NCBI GenBank assembly: GCA_938015525.1
Contig: CALLPC010000004.1
Span: forward strand, 1 to 64,000
Length of the DNA: 64,000 nucleotides
From: an uncultured Dehalococcoidia bacterium
GTDB taxonomy: Bacteria > Chloroflexota > Dehalococcoidia > Tepidiformales > Tepidiformaceae
Direction of reading: 5' to 3'
A program made the position numbers and the translations under genes. Of this stretch, positions 45,169-53,638 are shown piece by piece. The notes under the pieces were generated by a model. The model was not told the DNA's origin. It saw nothing but the letters and a program-made list of their open reading frames with translations, and searched no databases. Position 1 is the stretch's first letter. Every line of letters begins with the position of its first letter.

Positions 45169-46302
45169 ATGGCGACGGGTCAGCGCGATTACTACGAGGT
45201 GCTCGGCGTTCCGCGGACGGCGGACCAGGCCGAGATCAAGCGTGCGTTCCGGAAGCTGGCGATGGAGTACCACCCGGACCGGAACCCGGCGCCGGATGCT
45301 GCCGAGAGGTTCAAGGAGATCAACCAGGCGTACGAGGTGCTCGGCGACGAACAGAAGCGGGCGATGTACGACCGCTTCGGGCACGCCGGGGTGGAAGGCA
45401 GCGCGGGCGGGGCGGCGGGGTTCGACGGGTTCGCGCACTTCGAAGGGTTCGGGGACATCTTCGATGCGTTCTTCGGCGGGTCGGCGCGGCGGGGGCGACG
45501 GCGCGGGCCGCAGCGGGGGAACGACCTGCGGTACACGCTCCGGCTGACGTTCGAGGAGGCGGTCTTCGGCTGCGAAAAGGAGATCGAGTACCAGCGGCTG
45601 GAACGGTGTGCGGCCTGCGGCGGGAGCGGTTCGGAGCCGGGCAGTTTGCCGGCGGTGTGCCCGGAGTGCAACGGTGCGGGGGAGATCCGGCGGGCGCAGC
45701 AGAGCTTCTTCGGGCAGTTCGTGAACGTGATGACCTGTCCGCGCTGCCAGGGTGAGGGGCGGGTCATCACGAACCCGTGCGCCGTCTGCCGGGGGAGCGG
45801 CCGGACGCGGGAGACGCGGCGGATCGTCGTGAAGGTGCCGGCGGGGGTCGACGACGGGGCGCAGATTCGGCTGACGGGGGAAGGGGAGGCCGGGCCGCGG
45901 GGCGGGGAGCCGGGCAACCTCTACGTGGTGCTGAGCGTCGCGCCGCACGAACGGTTCCACCGGGTGGAAGACCACCTCGTGCTCGAGCTGCCGGTGAACA
46001 TCGCCCAGGCGGCGCTGGGGGCGGAGGTGACCATCCCGACGCTGGAGGGCGACATGACGCTCGAGGTGCCGGCGGGGACGCAGAGCGGGGAGGAGTTCGT
46101 CGTCCGGGGGAAGGGCGTGCCGCACCTGCGCGGCGCGGGCCGGGGGGACCTGATCATCCGGGTTACGGTGGTCGTCCCGGAGGAGCTGACCGAACACCAG
46201 CGGAAGCTGCTGGAAGAGCTGGCGGAGACGATGGGGACGCCGCCGCTGCCGAAGCGGCACAAGGGGTTCTTCGAGCGGATCCGGGATGCGATGGCGGGCT
46301 GA
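45169..46302 (+). CDS. dnaJ: Chaperone DnaJ, full zinc-finger type
   Basis: 377 residues. J domain with YHPDRNP, a Gly/Phe-rich linker (about 75-110), then four CxxCxGxG repeats (CAACGGSG, CPECNGAG, CPRCQGEG, CAVCRGSG), making two zinc sites, and the C-terminal substrate domains. This is the classical DnaJ partner of DnaK. TACACT lies 8 nt before ATG. It is followed 3 nt later by prmA, a DnaJ-PrmA pairing seen in other bacteria. The one-zinc DnaJ at 14.2 kb is probably specialised for heat shock. Confidence 0.95.
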   Translation: MATGQRDYYEVLGVPRTADQAEIKRAFRKLAMEYHPDRNPAPDAAERFKEINQAYEVLGDEQKRAMYDRFGHAGVEGSAGGAAGFDGFAHFEGFGDIFDAFFGGSARRGRRRGPQRGNDLRYTLRLTFEEAVFGCEKEIEYQRLERCAACGGSGSEPGSLPAVCPECNGAGEIRRAQQSFFGQFVNVMTCPRCQGEGRVITNPCAVCRGSGRTRETRRIVVKVPAGVDDGAQIRLTGEGEAGPRGGEPGNLYVVLSVAPHERFHRVEDHLVLELPVNIAQAALGAEVTIPTLEGDMTLEVPAGTQSGEEFVVRGKGVPHLRGAGRGDLIIRVTVVVPEELTEHQRKLLEELAETMGTPPLPKRHKGFFERIRDAMAG

Positions 46303-46305
46303 CGG

Positions 46306-47205
46306 GTGACCCACCTCTGGTTCGAGGTCACGGCGAAGACGCCGCCGGCGCTGCTGGAGGAGGTGGCGGAGGCGGTGCGGGGGGTTGCGCCCGGGGGCAT
46401 CAGCATCGAGGAGCCGGTCGATATCCTCGGGCCGGAGGAGGGGTTCCGGGTGCGGGGCGGGGAGCCGGTGCTCGTCCGGTGCTATCTGCCATCGTCGGAG
46501 CTCGGGGCGGTCCTGGTGGAGGACCTGCGCCGGGCGATGGCGGCCTACCCGGCGGTGGAGCTGAGCGCCCGGCCGGTGTACGCGCAGGACTGGGCGGTCT
46601 CGTGGCGGGAGTTTTTCGGGGTCGTGGAGACGGGCGGGCGGGTGGTAGTGGTGCCTTCGTGGGTGGACCACGAGCCGGCGGCCGGGCAGGTCGTCATCCG
46701 GCTGGACCCGGGCCAGGCGTTCGGCACGGGGCACCACGAGACGACGCGGCTCTGCCTCGCGCTGCTGGACGGGCTGGTGGGGCCCGGGGTACGGGTGCTG
46801 GACGTGGGGACCGGCTCCGGCATCCTGGCGATCGCGGCGGTGAAGCTGGGGGCTGCCGCGGTGGACGCGGTGGACATCGACCCCGTCGCGGCGGAGGTGG
46901 CAGCTGCGAACTGCGCTGCCAACGGGGTGGGGGAGCAGGTTCGCGTTTGGGCGGGCCGCCTGGAGCCGGGCGACATCGGGGCTCCGTACGACCTGGTGGT
47001 CTCGAATATCAGCCCGGAGGCGAACATCGGCCTCGTGCCGGTGTTCGAACGGGCGGTGCGGCCGGGGGGCGACCTCCTCCTCTCGGGCGTGCTCGAGCCG
47101 GACGTCCCGCGGGTGTCGGCAGCGTGCGAGGCGGCGGGGTTCGCGCCGGTCGCGACGCGGCTGGAGCGGGACTGGGCGGCGATTCATCTCCGGAGGACGG
47201 CGTGA
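46306..47205 (+). CDS. prmA: Ribosomal protein L11 methyltransferase
   Basis: 299 residues. Methylates ribosomal protein L11 with SAM. The N-terminal L11-binding region includes VYAQDWAVSWREFF, matching the family W-xxx-W-K/R. The SAM domain has FGTGHHETTRLCL, then VLDVGTGSGILAIAAVKLGA and VDIDPVA. NISP appears where NILA is usual. GTG 46306 lies 3 nt after dnaJ, so they form an operon. Confidence 0.92.
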   Translation: MTHLWFEVTAKTPPALLEEVAEAVRGVAPGGISIEEPVDILGPEEGFRVRGGEPVLVRCYLPSSELGAVLVEDLRRAMAAYPAVELSARPVYAQDWAVSWREFFGVVETGGRVVVVPSWVDHEPAAGQVVIRLDPGQAFGTGHHETTRLCLALLDGLVGPGVRVLDVGTGSGILAIAAVKLGAAAVDAVDIDPVAAEVAAANCAANGVGEQVRVWAGRLEPGDIGAPYDLVVSNISPEANIGLVPVFERAVRPGGDLLLSGVLEPDVPRVSAACEAAGFAPVATRLERDWAAIHLRRTA

Positions 47206-47279
47206 ACGGTGGACCGGCGGGGCAGGCAGGCCGAGAATGCGCGGGTGATGCTGACCACGGGTGCGGGGGAGGCCTGGGG

Positions 47280-48104
47280 ATGAGCGCGGCAGCGGGTTCG
47301 CCGGGCGCGCGGCTGCGGGCGCTGATGGCGCGGGGGCTGGTGCTGGCGCCGTTCGTGTTCGACGGGGTGCAGGCGCGGCTTGCGGAGGCGGCGGGGTTCG
47401 ACGCGGTGTACCTGAGCGGGTTCGGGACGGCGGCCTCATGGGGGCTGCCCGACCGGGGGCTGATCGGGCTGGGGGAGATGGCAGCGAACGCAGCGCGGGT
47501 GGCGGGAGCAGTCCGGGTGCCGGTCATCGCCGATGCGGATACGGGCTACGGGAACGAGGCGAACGTGGCGCGGACGGTGGAGCTGTACGAGCGGGCGGGG
47601 GTGGCGGGCCTCCACATCGAGGACCAGGAGTGGCCGAAGCGGTGCGGCTTCCTCGAGGGTAAGCGGGTCATCCCTGTCGAGGAGATGGAACTGAAGGTGC
47701 GGGCCGCCGTGCGGGCGCGGCGTGACCCCGCCACGGTGATCATCGCGCGGACGGATGCGCTGGCGCCGCTGGGCCGGGAGGCGGCGGCGGAGCGGGCGCG
47801 GCGGTACGCCGCGGCCGGTGCGGACCTGGTGTTCCTCGATGGGCTGAAGGACCGGGAGACGGTCGCGTGGGCGGCGGAGGAGCTGGCCGGCCTGCCGATG
47901 GTGCTGAACTCGTGGCTGCTGACGCCGGCGGAGGCGGAGGGGCTCGGGTTCCGGGTGTACCTGCAGCTGGGGGTGATGCTGCGGCACTTCGAGGATTTTC
48001 GGCGGGCGCTGGCGGAGCTGCGGGAGACGGGGCGGGTGAGCCTGGAGCCGGGCGCGGGGGTGGAGTGGGTTACGCGGCTCCTGGACCGTGAGGGCGGCGA
48101 ATGA
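47280..48104 (+). CDS. Isocitrate lyase/PEP mutase superfamily enzyme
   Basis: 274 residues. DADTGYGN (85-92) binds Mg2+, HIEDQEWPKRCG (112-123) matches the catalytic loop K-R/K-C-G of isocitrate and methylisocitrate lyases, and IIARTDAL is conserved. It is short, like oxaloacetate decarboxylase, carboxyphosphonoenolpyruvate mutase and methylisocitrate lyase; the exact reaction is open. GGAGG lies 8 nt before ATG 47280. It follows prmA with a 74-nt gap. Confidence 0.85.
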   Translation: MSAAAGSPGARLRALMARGLVLAPFVFDGVQARLAEAAGFDAVYLSGFGTAASWGLPDRGLIGLGEMAANAARVAGAVRVPVIADADTGYGNEANVARTVELYERAGVAGLHIEDQEWPKRCGFLEGKRVIPVEEMELKVRAAVRARRDPATVIIARTDALAPLGREAAAERARRYAAAGADLVFLDGLKDRETVAWAAEELAGLPMVLNSWLLTPAEAEGLGFRVYLQLGVMLRHFEDFRRALAELRETGRVSLEPGAGVEWVTRLLDREGGE

Positions 48105-48193
48105 CGGGACGGGATGGGGCGGTTTTCGTTCGTCTACCGTTTAGGGGTGGAACCTGATACGTTCGCGGTACCCCTGCTGGGGCACGACGGCCT

Positions 48194-49105
48194 ATGGGTG
48201 AACTGGGGAGCCTGCTGACGCGCGCGCGGGAGGCGCGCGGGTTGACGCTCGAGGATGCTGAACGCGATACGCGCATCTCACGCCGCTACCTGGCGGCGCT
48301 GGAGGCGGAGCAGTTCGAGGTGATCCCTGCGCCGGTGTACGCGCGCGGGTTTTTGCGGTCGTATTCGCAGTACCTGGGGCTGGACCCGCAGGAGATGCTG
48401 GCGATGTTCCCGCGGGAGGATGAGGACCCCTACGGGCGAGCGGCGGAGCCGCCGCGGCCGAGCATGGACCGGCCGGTGAGCCCGGTATCGGCGTCGCGGC
48501 CGGCGTGGCGCACGAAGCCGGGGGCGGCGGCGCAGGGGACGGGGGGCCGGAGGCCGGTCGGCGGGCGGCCGGTCGGAGAGGAGGAGCCGGTCATTGGGCG
48601 CGGGCCGGCGGTGCAGCGGCAGGCGTTCGGCGGGCCGGGGAGCGGATACGAGCCGGTCATCGGGGTGGATATCGGGGTCCCGGCACCAGCGCGGCGGATC
48701 AACCCCGACCCGGCGGCCCAGACGCGCTCGGCGTTCATCGCCATCGTGGCGATTGGGGCGATCCTCGGTGTGGTGTTCGTCGCCTACCTGCTGGCGAGCC
48801 TCGCGGGGGGGAACGATGCGACGCCGCCGGGGTCGCTGGGGGGGACGCCGGTGCCGACGGAGGCCGGTGGCTCGACCCCGACCGGTTCGAGCGGGCTGCC
48901 GGTGACGCCGGGGGTGGTGCCGGACGTGCGCGGGGTGCAGGAGGCGACGGCAGTGCTGGCGGTCCGGGAGGCGGGCTACGAGCCGCTCGTGCAGCGGGTG
49001 AAGAGCAATCAGCCGGCAGGGACGGTCATCGACCAGTCGCCGGCGCCGGACGTGGAGATGGCGCCCGGGTCGCGGGTGCAGATCGTCGTCAGCGAGGGGC
49101 AGTGA
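48194..49105 (+). CDS. HTH-TM-PASTA protein (RodZ-like)
   Basis: 303 residues. A RodZ-type helix-turn-helix (1-70: RGLTLEDAERDTRISRRYLAALE) is followed by a long disordered cytoplasmic linker, one membrane helix (~180-202), a Thr/Pro-rich segment and one PASTA domain (~239-303: VVPDVRG...AGTVIDQSPAPDVEM). RodZ links MreB to cell-wall synthesis, and PASTA domains bind peptidoglycan or lipid II. A single PASTA on a RodZ-like protein suggests a wall sensor. The stop overlaps the rimO start by one base (TGATG). Confidence 0.82.
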   Translation: MGELGSLLTRAREARGLTLEDAERDTRISRRYLAALEAEQFEVIPAPVYARGFLRSYSQYLGLDPQEMLAMFPREDEDPYGRAAEPPRPSMDRPVSPVSASRPAWRTKPGAAAQGTGGRRPVGGRPVGEEEPVIGRGPAVQRQAFGGPGSGYEPVIGVDIGVPAPARRINPDPAAQTRSAFIAIVAIGAILGVVFVAYLLASLAGGNDATPPGSLGGTPVPTEAGGSTPTGSSGLPVTPGVVPDVRGVQEATAVLAVREAGYEPLVQRVKSNQPAGTVIDQSPAPDVEMAPGSRVQIVVSEGQ

Positions 49106-50445
49106 TGGCGGTTCCGCGGACGTACCACCTGGTGACGCTCGGCTGCCCGAAGAACGATGTGGACAGTTCGCACCTGGAGCGGCTGCTGGAAGGGGGAGCG
49201 CTGCTGCCGGTGGCGGACCCGCGGGAGGCCGACGCGATCATCGTGAACACGTGCGGGTTCATCGAGCAGAGCCAGGCGGAGTCGATGGCGGTGGTGAAAG
49301 AGCTGGCGGAGGGGAAGCGGGAGGGGCAGACGCTGATCGTGGCGGGGTGCATGACGCAGCTGTACGGGCGAGAGGTAAAGGAAGGTACGCCGGGCATCGA
49401 CCACGTCTTCGGCGTGGGGCAGTGGCACGAGGTGGCGAAGCTGCTGCAGGTGGACCTCGATGCGGTCTACGACGTCCCGGAGAGCAACGTGCGGGTCACG
49501 GGTCCGAGCGCGTACCTGAAGGTCTCGGACGGGTGCGACGCGCCGTGCACCTTCTGTGTCATCCCGAAAATCAAGGGCGGGCTGCGCTCTGCGCCGGCGG
49601 GGCTGCTCGTGAAGGAGGCGCAGCGGCTGGCAGGAGCGGGGGCGAAGGAGCTGGTGCTGGTGGGGCAGGATACGACGGCGTGGGGCGAGGACCTGGGGAT
49701 GCCGGCGGGCCGCGGGCTGCCGGGATTGCTGCGGCTGCTGAGCGCGGCGGTTCCCGGGACCTGGCTGCGGCTGATGTACGCCTACCCGAGCCGGGTGACG
49801 CCGGAGCTCATCGCGACGATGGCGGAGCTGCCGAACGTGGTGCACTACCTGGACGTGCCGCTCCAGCACGGGAGCGAGGCGGTGCTGCGGCGAATGAAGC
49901 GGCCGCACAACCTCGAGAAGGTGTACCGGTTCATCGAGGAGCTGCGGGCGGCGATGCCGGATATCGTGCTGCGGACCTCGTTCATCGCGGGGTTCCCGGG
50001 GGAGACGGAGGCGGAGTTCGAGGAGCTGCTGGCGTTCGCGCGGGCGGTGGAGTTTGACCACGCGGGGTGCTTCACCTACTCGCGGCAGCAGTGGACGGAG
50101 GCGTACGCCCTGGAGGGGCAGGTGCCGGAAGCGGTGAAGGCCGAGCGGCGGGAGCGGTTCATGGCGATGCAGCAGGAGGTCTCAGCGCGGCGGGCGGCGC
50201 GGTTCGTCGGCCGGGAGCTGGATCTCCTGGTGGAGGGCACGGGGGAGGATGAGGATGGACGGCCGGTGGTGGCGGGGCGGACGTACCGGGAGGCGCCGGA
50301 GGTGGACGGGCTGGTGTTCGCGCGGGGGCGGGCGGCGACGGGGGAGCGGGTGCGGGTGCGGATTGAGGATGCCGGGGTGTATGACCTGTTCGGGCGGGTG
50401 GTGGGCGCGGGTGCCCGCCGGCGGGGCGGGGCAATCTCCCCGTAA
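49105..50445 (+). CDS. rimO: Ribosomal protein S12 methylthiotransferase RimO
   Basis: 446 residues. Adds a methylthio group to Asp of ribosomal protein S12. The MTTase domain supplies the first cluster Cys at 14 (TLGCPKN), 50 (NTCGF) and 82 (AGCM). Radical-SAM Cys are 144, 148 and 151 (CDAPCTFC). DVPLQHGSEAVLRRMKRPH and the C-terminal TRAM-like region complete the set. TLGCPKN and the D-S sequence following favour RimO over MiaB. It is coupled to the HTH-PASTA gene. Confidence 0.93.
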   Translation: MAVPRTYHLVTLGCPKNDVDSSHLERLLEGGALLPVADPREADAIIVNTCGFIEQSQAESMAVVKELAEGKREGQTLIVAGCMTQLYGREVKEGTPGIDHVFGVGQWHEVAKLLQVDLDAVYDVPESNVRVTGPSAYLKVSDGCDAPCTFCVIPKIKGGLRSAPAGLLVKEAQRLAGAGAKELVLVGQDTTAWGEDLGMPAGRGLPGLLRLLSAAVPGTWLRLMYAYPSRVTPELIATMAELPNVVHYLDVPLQHGSEAVLRRMKRPHNLEKVYRFIEELRAAMPDIVLRTSFIAGFPGETEAEFEELLAFARAVEFDHAGCFTYSRQQWTEAYALEGQVPEAVKAERRERFMAMQQEVSARRAARFVGRELDLLVEGTGEDEDGRPVVAGRTYREAPEVDGLVFARGRAATGERVRVRIEDAGVYDLFGRVVGAGARRRGGAISP

Positions 50446-50469
50446 CACGGGTCCGGTACACTGGCGGGT

Positions 50470-50486
50470 GGCGCGCGGGGCGCGCC
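50470..50486 (+). promoter_or_regulatory. 5'-UTR hairpin just before the glnA ribosome site
   Basis: GGCGCGC (50470-50476), GGG loop, GCGCGCC (50480-50486), a perfect 7-bp stem that ends directly before GGGAG. A TACACT -10-like element lies upstream at about 50457-50462. The stem could tune ribosome access. Confidence 0.45.
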
Positions 50487-50500
50487 GGGAGCCGCTGCCG

Positions 50501-51823
50501 ATGAACGAATCCGCCGAGTACGTCCTTTCTGCCTGCCGCGAACACCGGGTGAAGTTCATCCGCCTCTGGTTCACGGATATCGTGGGGGCGCTGAAGAGCT
50601 TCGCGATTACCGTCGAGGAGCTGGAGAAGGCGCTCGAGGAGGGGATGGGGTTCGACGGGAGCAGCATCGAGGGGTTCGCCCGGATAGATGAGTCGGACAT
50701 GGTGGCGAGGCCGGACCCGGCGACGTTCCAGCTGGTGCCGTGGCGGCCGAAGGAAGCGAGCGTGGCGCGGATGTTCTGCGATATCACGTACCCGGGGGGC
50801 GAGCCGTTCGAGGGCGACCCGCGGTACGTGCTGAAGCGGCAGCTGAAGCGGGCGGCGGACCTCGGCTACACGTTCTACGTGAGCCCAGAGATGGAGTACT
50901 TCTACTTTGCATCGGAGAGCGAGCCGGTGCCGCTCGACCGGGGCGGGTACTTCGACCAGATGAGCGACGCGGGGAGTGACCTCCGGCGGGAGACGGTGCT
51001 GACGCTCGAGGCGATGGGGATCGAGGTGGAGTACAGCCACCATGAAGTGGCGCCGAGCCAGCACGAGATTACGCTGCGGTATACGGATGCGCTGACGATG
51101 GCGGATGCGGCGATGACGTACCGGCTGGTGGTGAAGGAGATTGCGGCGGCGAACGGGGTGTATGCGACGTTCATGCCGAAGCCGATCGAAGGGGTGAACG
51201 GGAGCGGGATGCACGTGCACCAGTCGCTCTTCAAGGGGGAGCGGAACGCGTTCTTCGACCCGGATGACCCGTACCACCTGAGCGCGGTGGCGAAGGGGTA
51301 CATCGCGGGGCTGCTGCACCATGCGCGGGCGATTACGCTGGTGACGAACCAGTGGGTGAACAGCTACAAGCGGCTCTTGCCGGGGTTCGAGGCGCCGGTC
51401 TACCTGAGCTGGGCACGGCGGAACCGGAGCGACCTGATCCGGATCCCGGAGTACAAGCCGGGGAAGGAGGTTCACACGCGGATCGAGTACCGCTCGCCGG
51501 ATGCGGCGTGTAATCCGTACCTGGCGTTCGCGGTGATGCTGGCGGCGGGGCTCGATGGTATCGAGAACGAGCGGCCGCTACCGCCGCCGGTGGAGGAGAA
51601 CGTGTTCGAGATGACACCGGCGGAGCGGGCTGCGCGGGGGATCGAGATGCTGCCGGGTTCGCTCATCGAGGCGATCGAGGTGGCGGAGAAGTCGAGGTTC
51701 CTGCGGGAGGCGCTCGGCGACCATGTGTTCGAAAGCCTGATTGCGAACAAGCGGATCGAGTGGGAGCGCTACCGGCGGCACGTGACGGATTTCGAGCTGC
51801 GGGAGTACCTGCCGATCCTGTAG
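50501..51823 (+). CDS. glnA: Glutamine synthetase, type I-alpha
   Basis: 440 residues. Makes glutamine from glutamate, ammonia and ATP. MGFDGSSIEGF, VSPEMEYFYF, HHEVAPSQHEI, GSGMHVHQS, NRSDLIRIPEY and the metal-binding signatures are all present. Length fits the GSI-alpha class. The region where adenylylated enzymes have NLYDLPPEE reads NVFEMTPAE: Phe replaces the modified Tyr, so control by adenylylation is unlikely. GGGAG lies 10 nt before ATG. No nitrogen-regulator gene is adjacent. Confidence 0.95.
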   Translation: MNESAEYVLSACREHRVKFIRLWFTDIVGALKSFAITVEELEKALEEGMGFDGSSIEGFARIDESDMVARPDPATFQLVPWRPKEASVARMFCDITYPGGEPFEGDPRYVLKRQLKRAADLGYTFYVSPEMEYFYFASESEPVPLDRGGYFDQMSDAGSDLRRETVLTLEAMGIEVEYSHHEVAPSQHEITLRYTDALTMADAAMTYRLVVKEIAAANGVYATFMPKPIEGVNGSGMHVHQSLFKGERNAFFDPDDPYHLSAVAKGYIAGLLHHARAITLVTNQWVNSYKRLLPGFEAPVYLSWARRNRSDLIRIPEYKPGKEVHTRIEYRSPDAACNPYLAFAVMLAAGLDGIENERPLPPPVEENVFEMTPAERAARGIEMLPGSLIEAIEVAEKSRFLREALGDHVFESLIANKRIEWERYRRHVTDFELREYLPIL

Positions 51824-51894
51824 CGGCCGGGAAACTGCTCGCGCTGGTGATCGATTTCGCGTAGACTTGCGCCCAGCGGGGGATGGAGGCGCAC

Positions 51895-52440
51895 GTGAGC
51901 GAAATCGGGACGTACCGTTTGGAGTTGACGGCGCGGCTGCGCTCGGTGACGGACGACCTCGCCTGGGTGGTGCGGGGGCTGGTGGAGGAGCAGGCGCACT
52001 ACCGCCCGGTTGCGGGGGAGTGGTCGATCCACGAGCACCTTGCGCACCTGCGGGATATGGAGCAGGAGGTGTACCTGCCGCTGCTCCGGTGGGCGACGGT
52101 GCCGGAGATGCTGGACCCGCGAGACTACAGCCGGAGGGAGTGGCGGGAGCGGCGGTACGACCCGGGGGAGCCGCTGGCGGCGGTGATGGCGGATATCCAG
52201 CGGATGCGGGATGAGGAGCTGGCGATCTTCCGGGCGATGGGCGATGCGACGTGGACGCGCTACCGGACGGACACGCGCTGGGGGCCGCTGACCTGCCAGT
52301 GGATCGCGGAGGTGATGTACCGCCATGCGCTGGACCACCTGCAGGGGGTCATGGCGCTGGTGGGCGACCTGCACCTGGCGGCGCTGGAGCCGCCGCCCAT
52401 CGTCGTGGGCGGTTACATCGGCGGCGGGGCGAACCGGTGA
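51895..52440 (+). CDS. DinB-family protein
   Basis: 181 residues. DinB four-helix bundle with metal His: GEWSIHEHLAHLRDME and MYRHALDHLQGVM. WSxxEHLAHL is the typical second-helix phrase. Relatives include thiol-dependent transferases and many unknown proteins. GTG 51895 is preferred over ATG 51883 because GGAGG sits 5 nt before the GTG. The stop overlaps the next start by 4 nt (GTGA). Confidence 0.8.
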   Translation: MSEIGTYRLELTARLRSVTDDLAWVVRGLVEEQAHYRPVAGEWSIHEHLAHLRDMEQEVYLPLLRWATVPEMLDPRDYSRREWRERRYDPGEPLAAVMADIQRMRDEELAIFRAMGDATWTRYRTDTRWGPLTCQWIAEVMYRHALDHLQGVMALVGDLHLAALEPPPIVVGGYIGGGANR

Positions 52441-53255
52441 GGCGGCTGCGCAGCATCATCGCGGTGGGGAGCGGCGGCCTCGATGCGGCGCAGGACGCGC
52501 TCGGGTCGGCGGCGGATGCGCTCCTGCTGAGCGTGGCGGATGCGCGGGTGCCGCTGGACGCGGCGCGGCGGAACGCGGCGGCGGTGCTGGGGGCGGCGGG
52601 GCAGGCGGAGCGGGCGGCGCTGCTGACGGTGAACCACCCGAAGACGCGGCTGTTGCGGGAGGACCTGGATGCCCTGCTGAGCCCGCTGGTCCGGGGGGTG
52701 CTGTTGCCCCACGCGGTGGAGGCGCAGGATGTGCGGGACGCGGCCGTCGCGCTGCGGGAGTTCGAGCTCCGGCGGGGGATCGAGCCGGGCGATACGGCGG
52801 TGTTCCCGGTGATTGATACGGCGCGGGGGCTGCTGCATGCGGAGCAGATTGCCATGGCGGCGCCGCGGGTGGGCGGCCTGGTGCTGCACGCGGAGCGGCT
52901 GGCCCGGGACCTCGGGGCGCGGCCGGAGCAGCGCGGCGACCGGCTGGCGTACGCACGGGGCAAGGTGGTGGCGGTCTGCCGGGGGCTCGGCATCATGCCG
53001 CTGGTGACGAGCGACGGGCTGGAGCTGACGTACCTGGCGCAGTGCGGGTTCGCGGGCGCCGTGCTGCCGGATGTGCGGTACGTGGCGGCGGCGAACGCGG
53101 CGTTCGCGCCGGCGCCCCTGGTGAAGGACCGGGCGAACGCGGCGGTGGAGGCGTACGAGGCGGCGCGGGCGGAGGGGGCGTGGGCGGCGCGGTTCGAGGA
53201 CGAGGTGGTCGATGCGGAGGCGGCGCGTAAGCTGCGCCACCTCATCGGGGAGTGA
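52437..53255 (+). CDS. HpcH/CitE-superfamily lyase-like protein with altered active site
   Basis: 272 residues. The TIM-barrel order of CitE/malyl-CoA lyases is visible: ADALLLSVADARVP, LTVNHPKTRLLREDLDALLS, VLLPHAVEAQDVRD and FPVIDTARGLLHAEQI. Where active CitE-like enzymes have an L-I-E-T metal ligand this has V-I-D-T, and the later Gly-xx-D position reads LVLHAERLARDLG. It may be catalytically different or inactive. GTG 52437 overlaps the DinB stop by 4 nt, so the pair is coupled. Confidence 0.7.
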   Translation: MRRLRSIIAVGSGGLDAAQDALGSAADALLLSVADARVPLDAARRNAAAVLGAAGQAERAALLTVNHPKTRLLREDLDALLSPLVRGVLLPHAVEAQDVRDAAVALREFELRRGIEPGDTAVFPVIDTARGLLHAEQIAMAAPRVGGLVLHAERLARDLGARPEQRGDRLAYARGKVVAVCRGLGIMPLVTSDGLELTYLAQCGFAGAVLPDVRYVAAANAAFAPAPLVKDRANAAVEAYEAARAEGAWAARFEDEVVDAEAARKLRHLIGE

Positions 53256-53268
53256 GCGGGGGCCGGGG

Positions 53269-53568
53269 TCAGCCCGGTTCGGGGGGCAGGTCCTTGGCGA
53301 GTTTCTCGTAGCGGCGGGCGTATTTGCCGACATCGGGCGGGGGCCCCATGGCGGCGTCCACTTCCTTGCCGTACTTCGCCTCGGCTTCGGCGATCTTGTC
53401 TTTGAGGGTCTGGTGGCGGACGAAGGCGCTGACGACGCGGCGCATTTCGTGGCCGCGCTGGCGGCCGGCCTCGGGGCAGGGAGGCGGTTCGACCTGGGCG
53501 AGGACGGTGCGGGTGAAGACCTCGGCCATGGCCCCGCATTTGGCGCACTTGAACTCGTAGAGCGGCAT
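53269..53568 (-). CDS. FmdB-family zinc-ribbon protein
   Basis: 99 residues. It begins MPLYEFKCAKCGAMAE, the FmdB hallmark (PLYEYxCxxCG). The second zinc pair is incomplete: PPPCPEAGRQRGHEM has one Cys and a possible His. The C-terminal half is charged and helical. FmdB was found with formamidase genes but its role is unclear. It stands alone between the CitE-like gene and trxB. Confidence 0.85.
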   Translation of the reverse strand: MPLYEFKCAKCGAMAEVFTRTVLAQVEPPPCPEAGRQRGHEMRRVVSAFVRHQTLKDKIAEAEAKYGKEVDAAMGPPPDVGKYARRYEKLAKDLPPEPG

Positions 53569-53638
53569 GCGCGGATCCTAGCGGCTGTGGGGGAGCTTGC
53601 GAAGGCGGGCCGGCGGGTTTCGCCGGCGCCGGCGTGCG

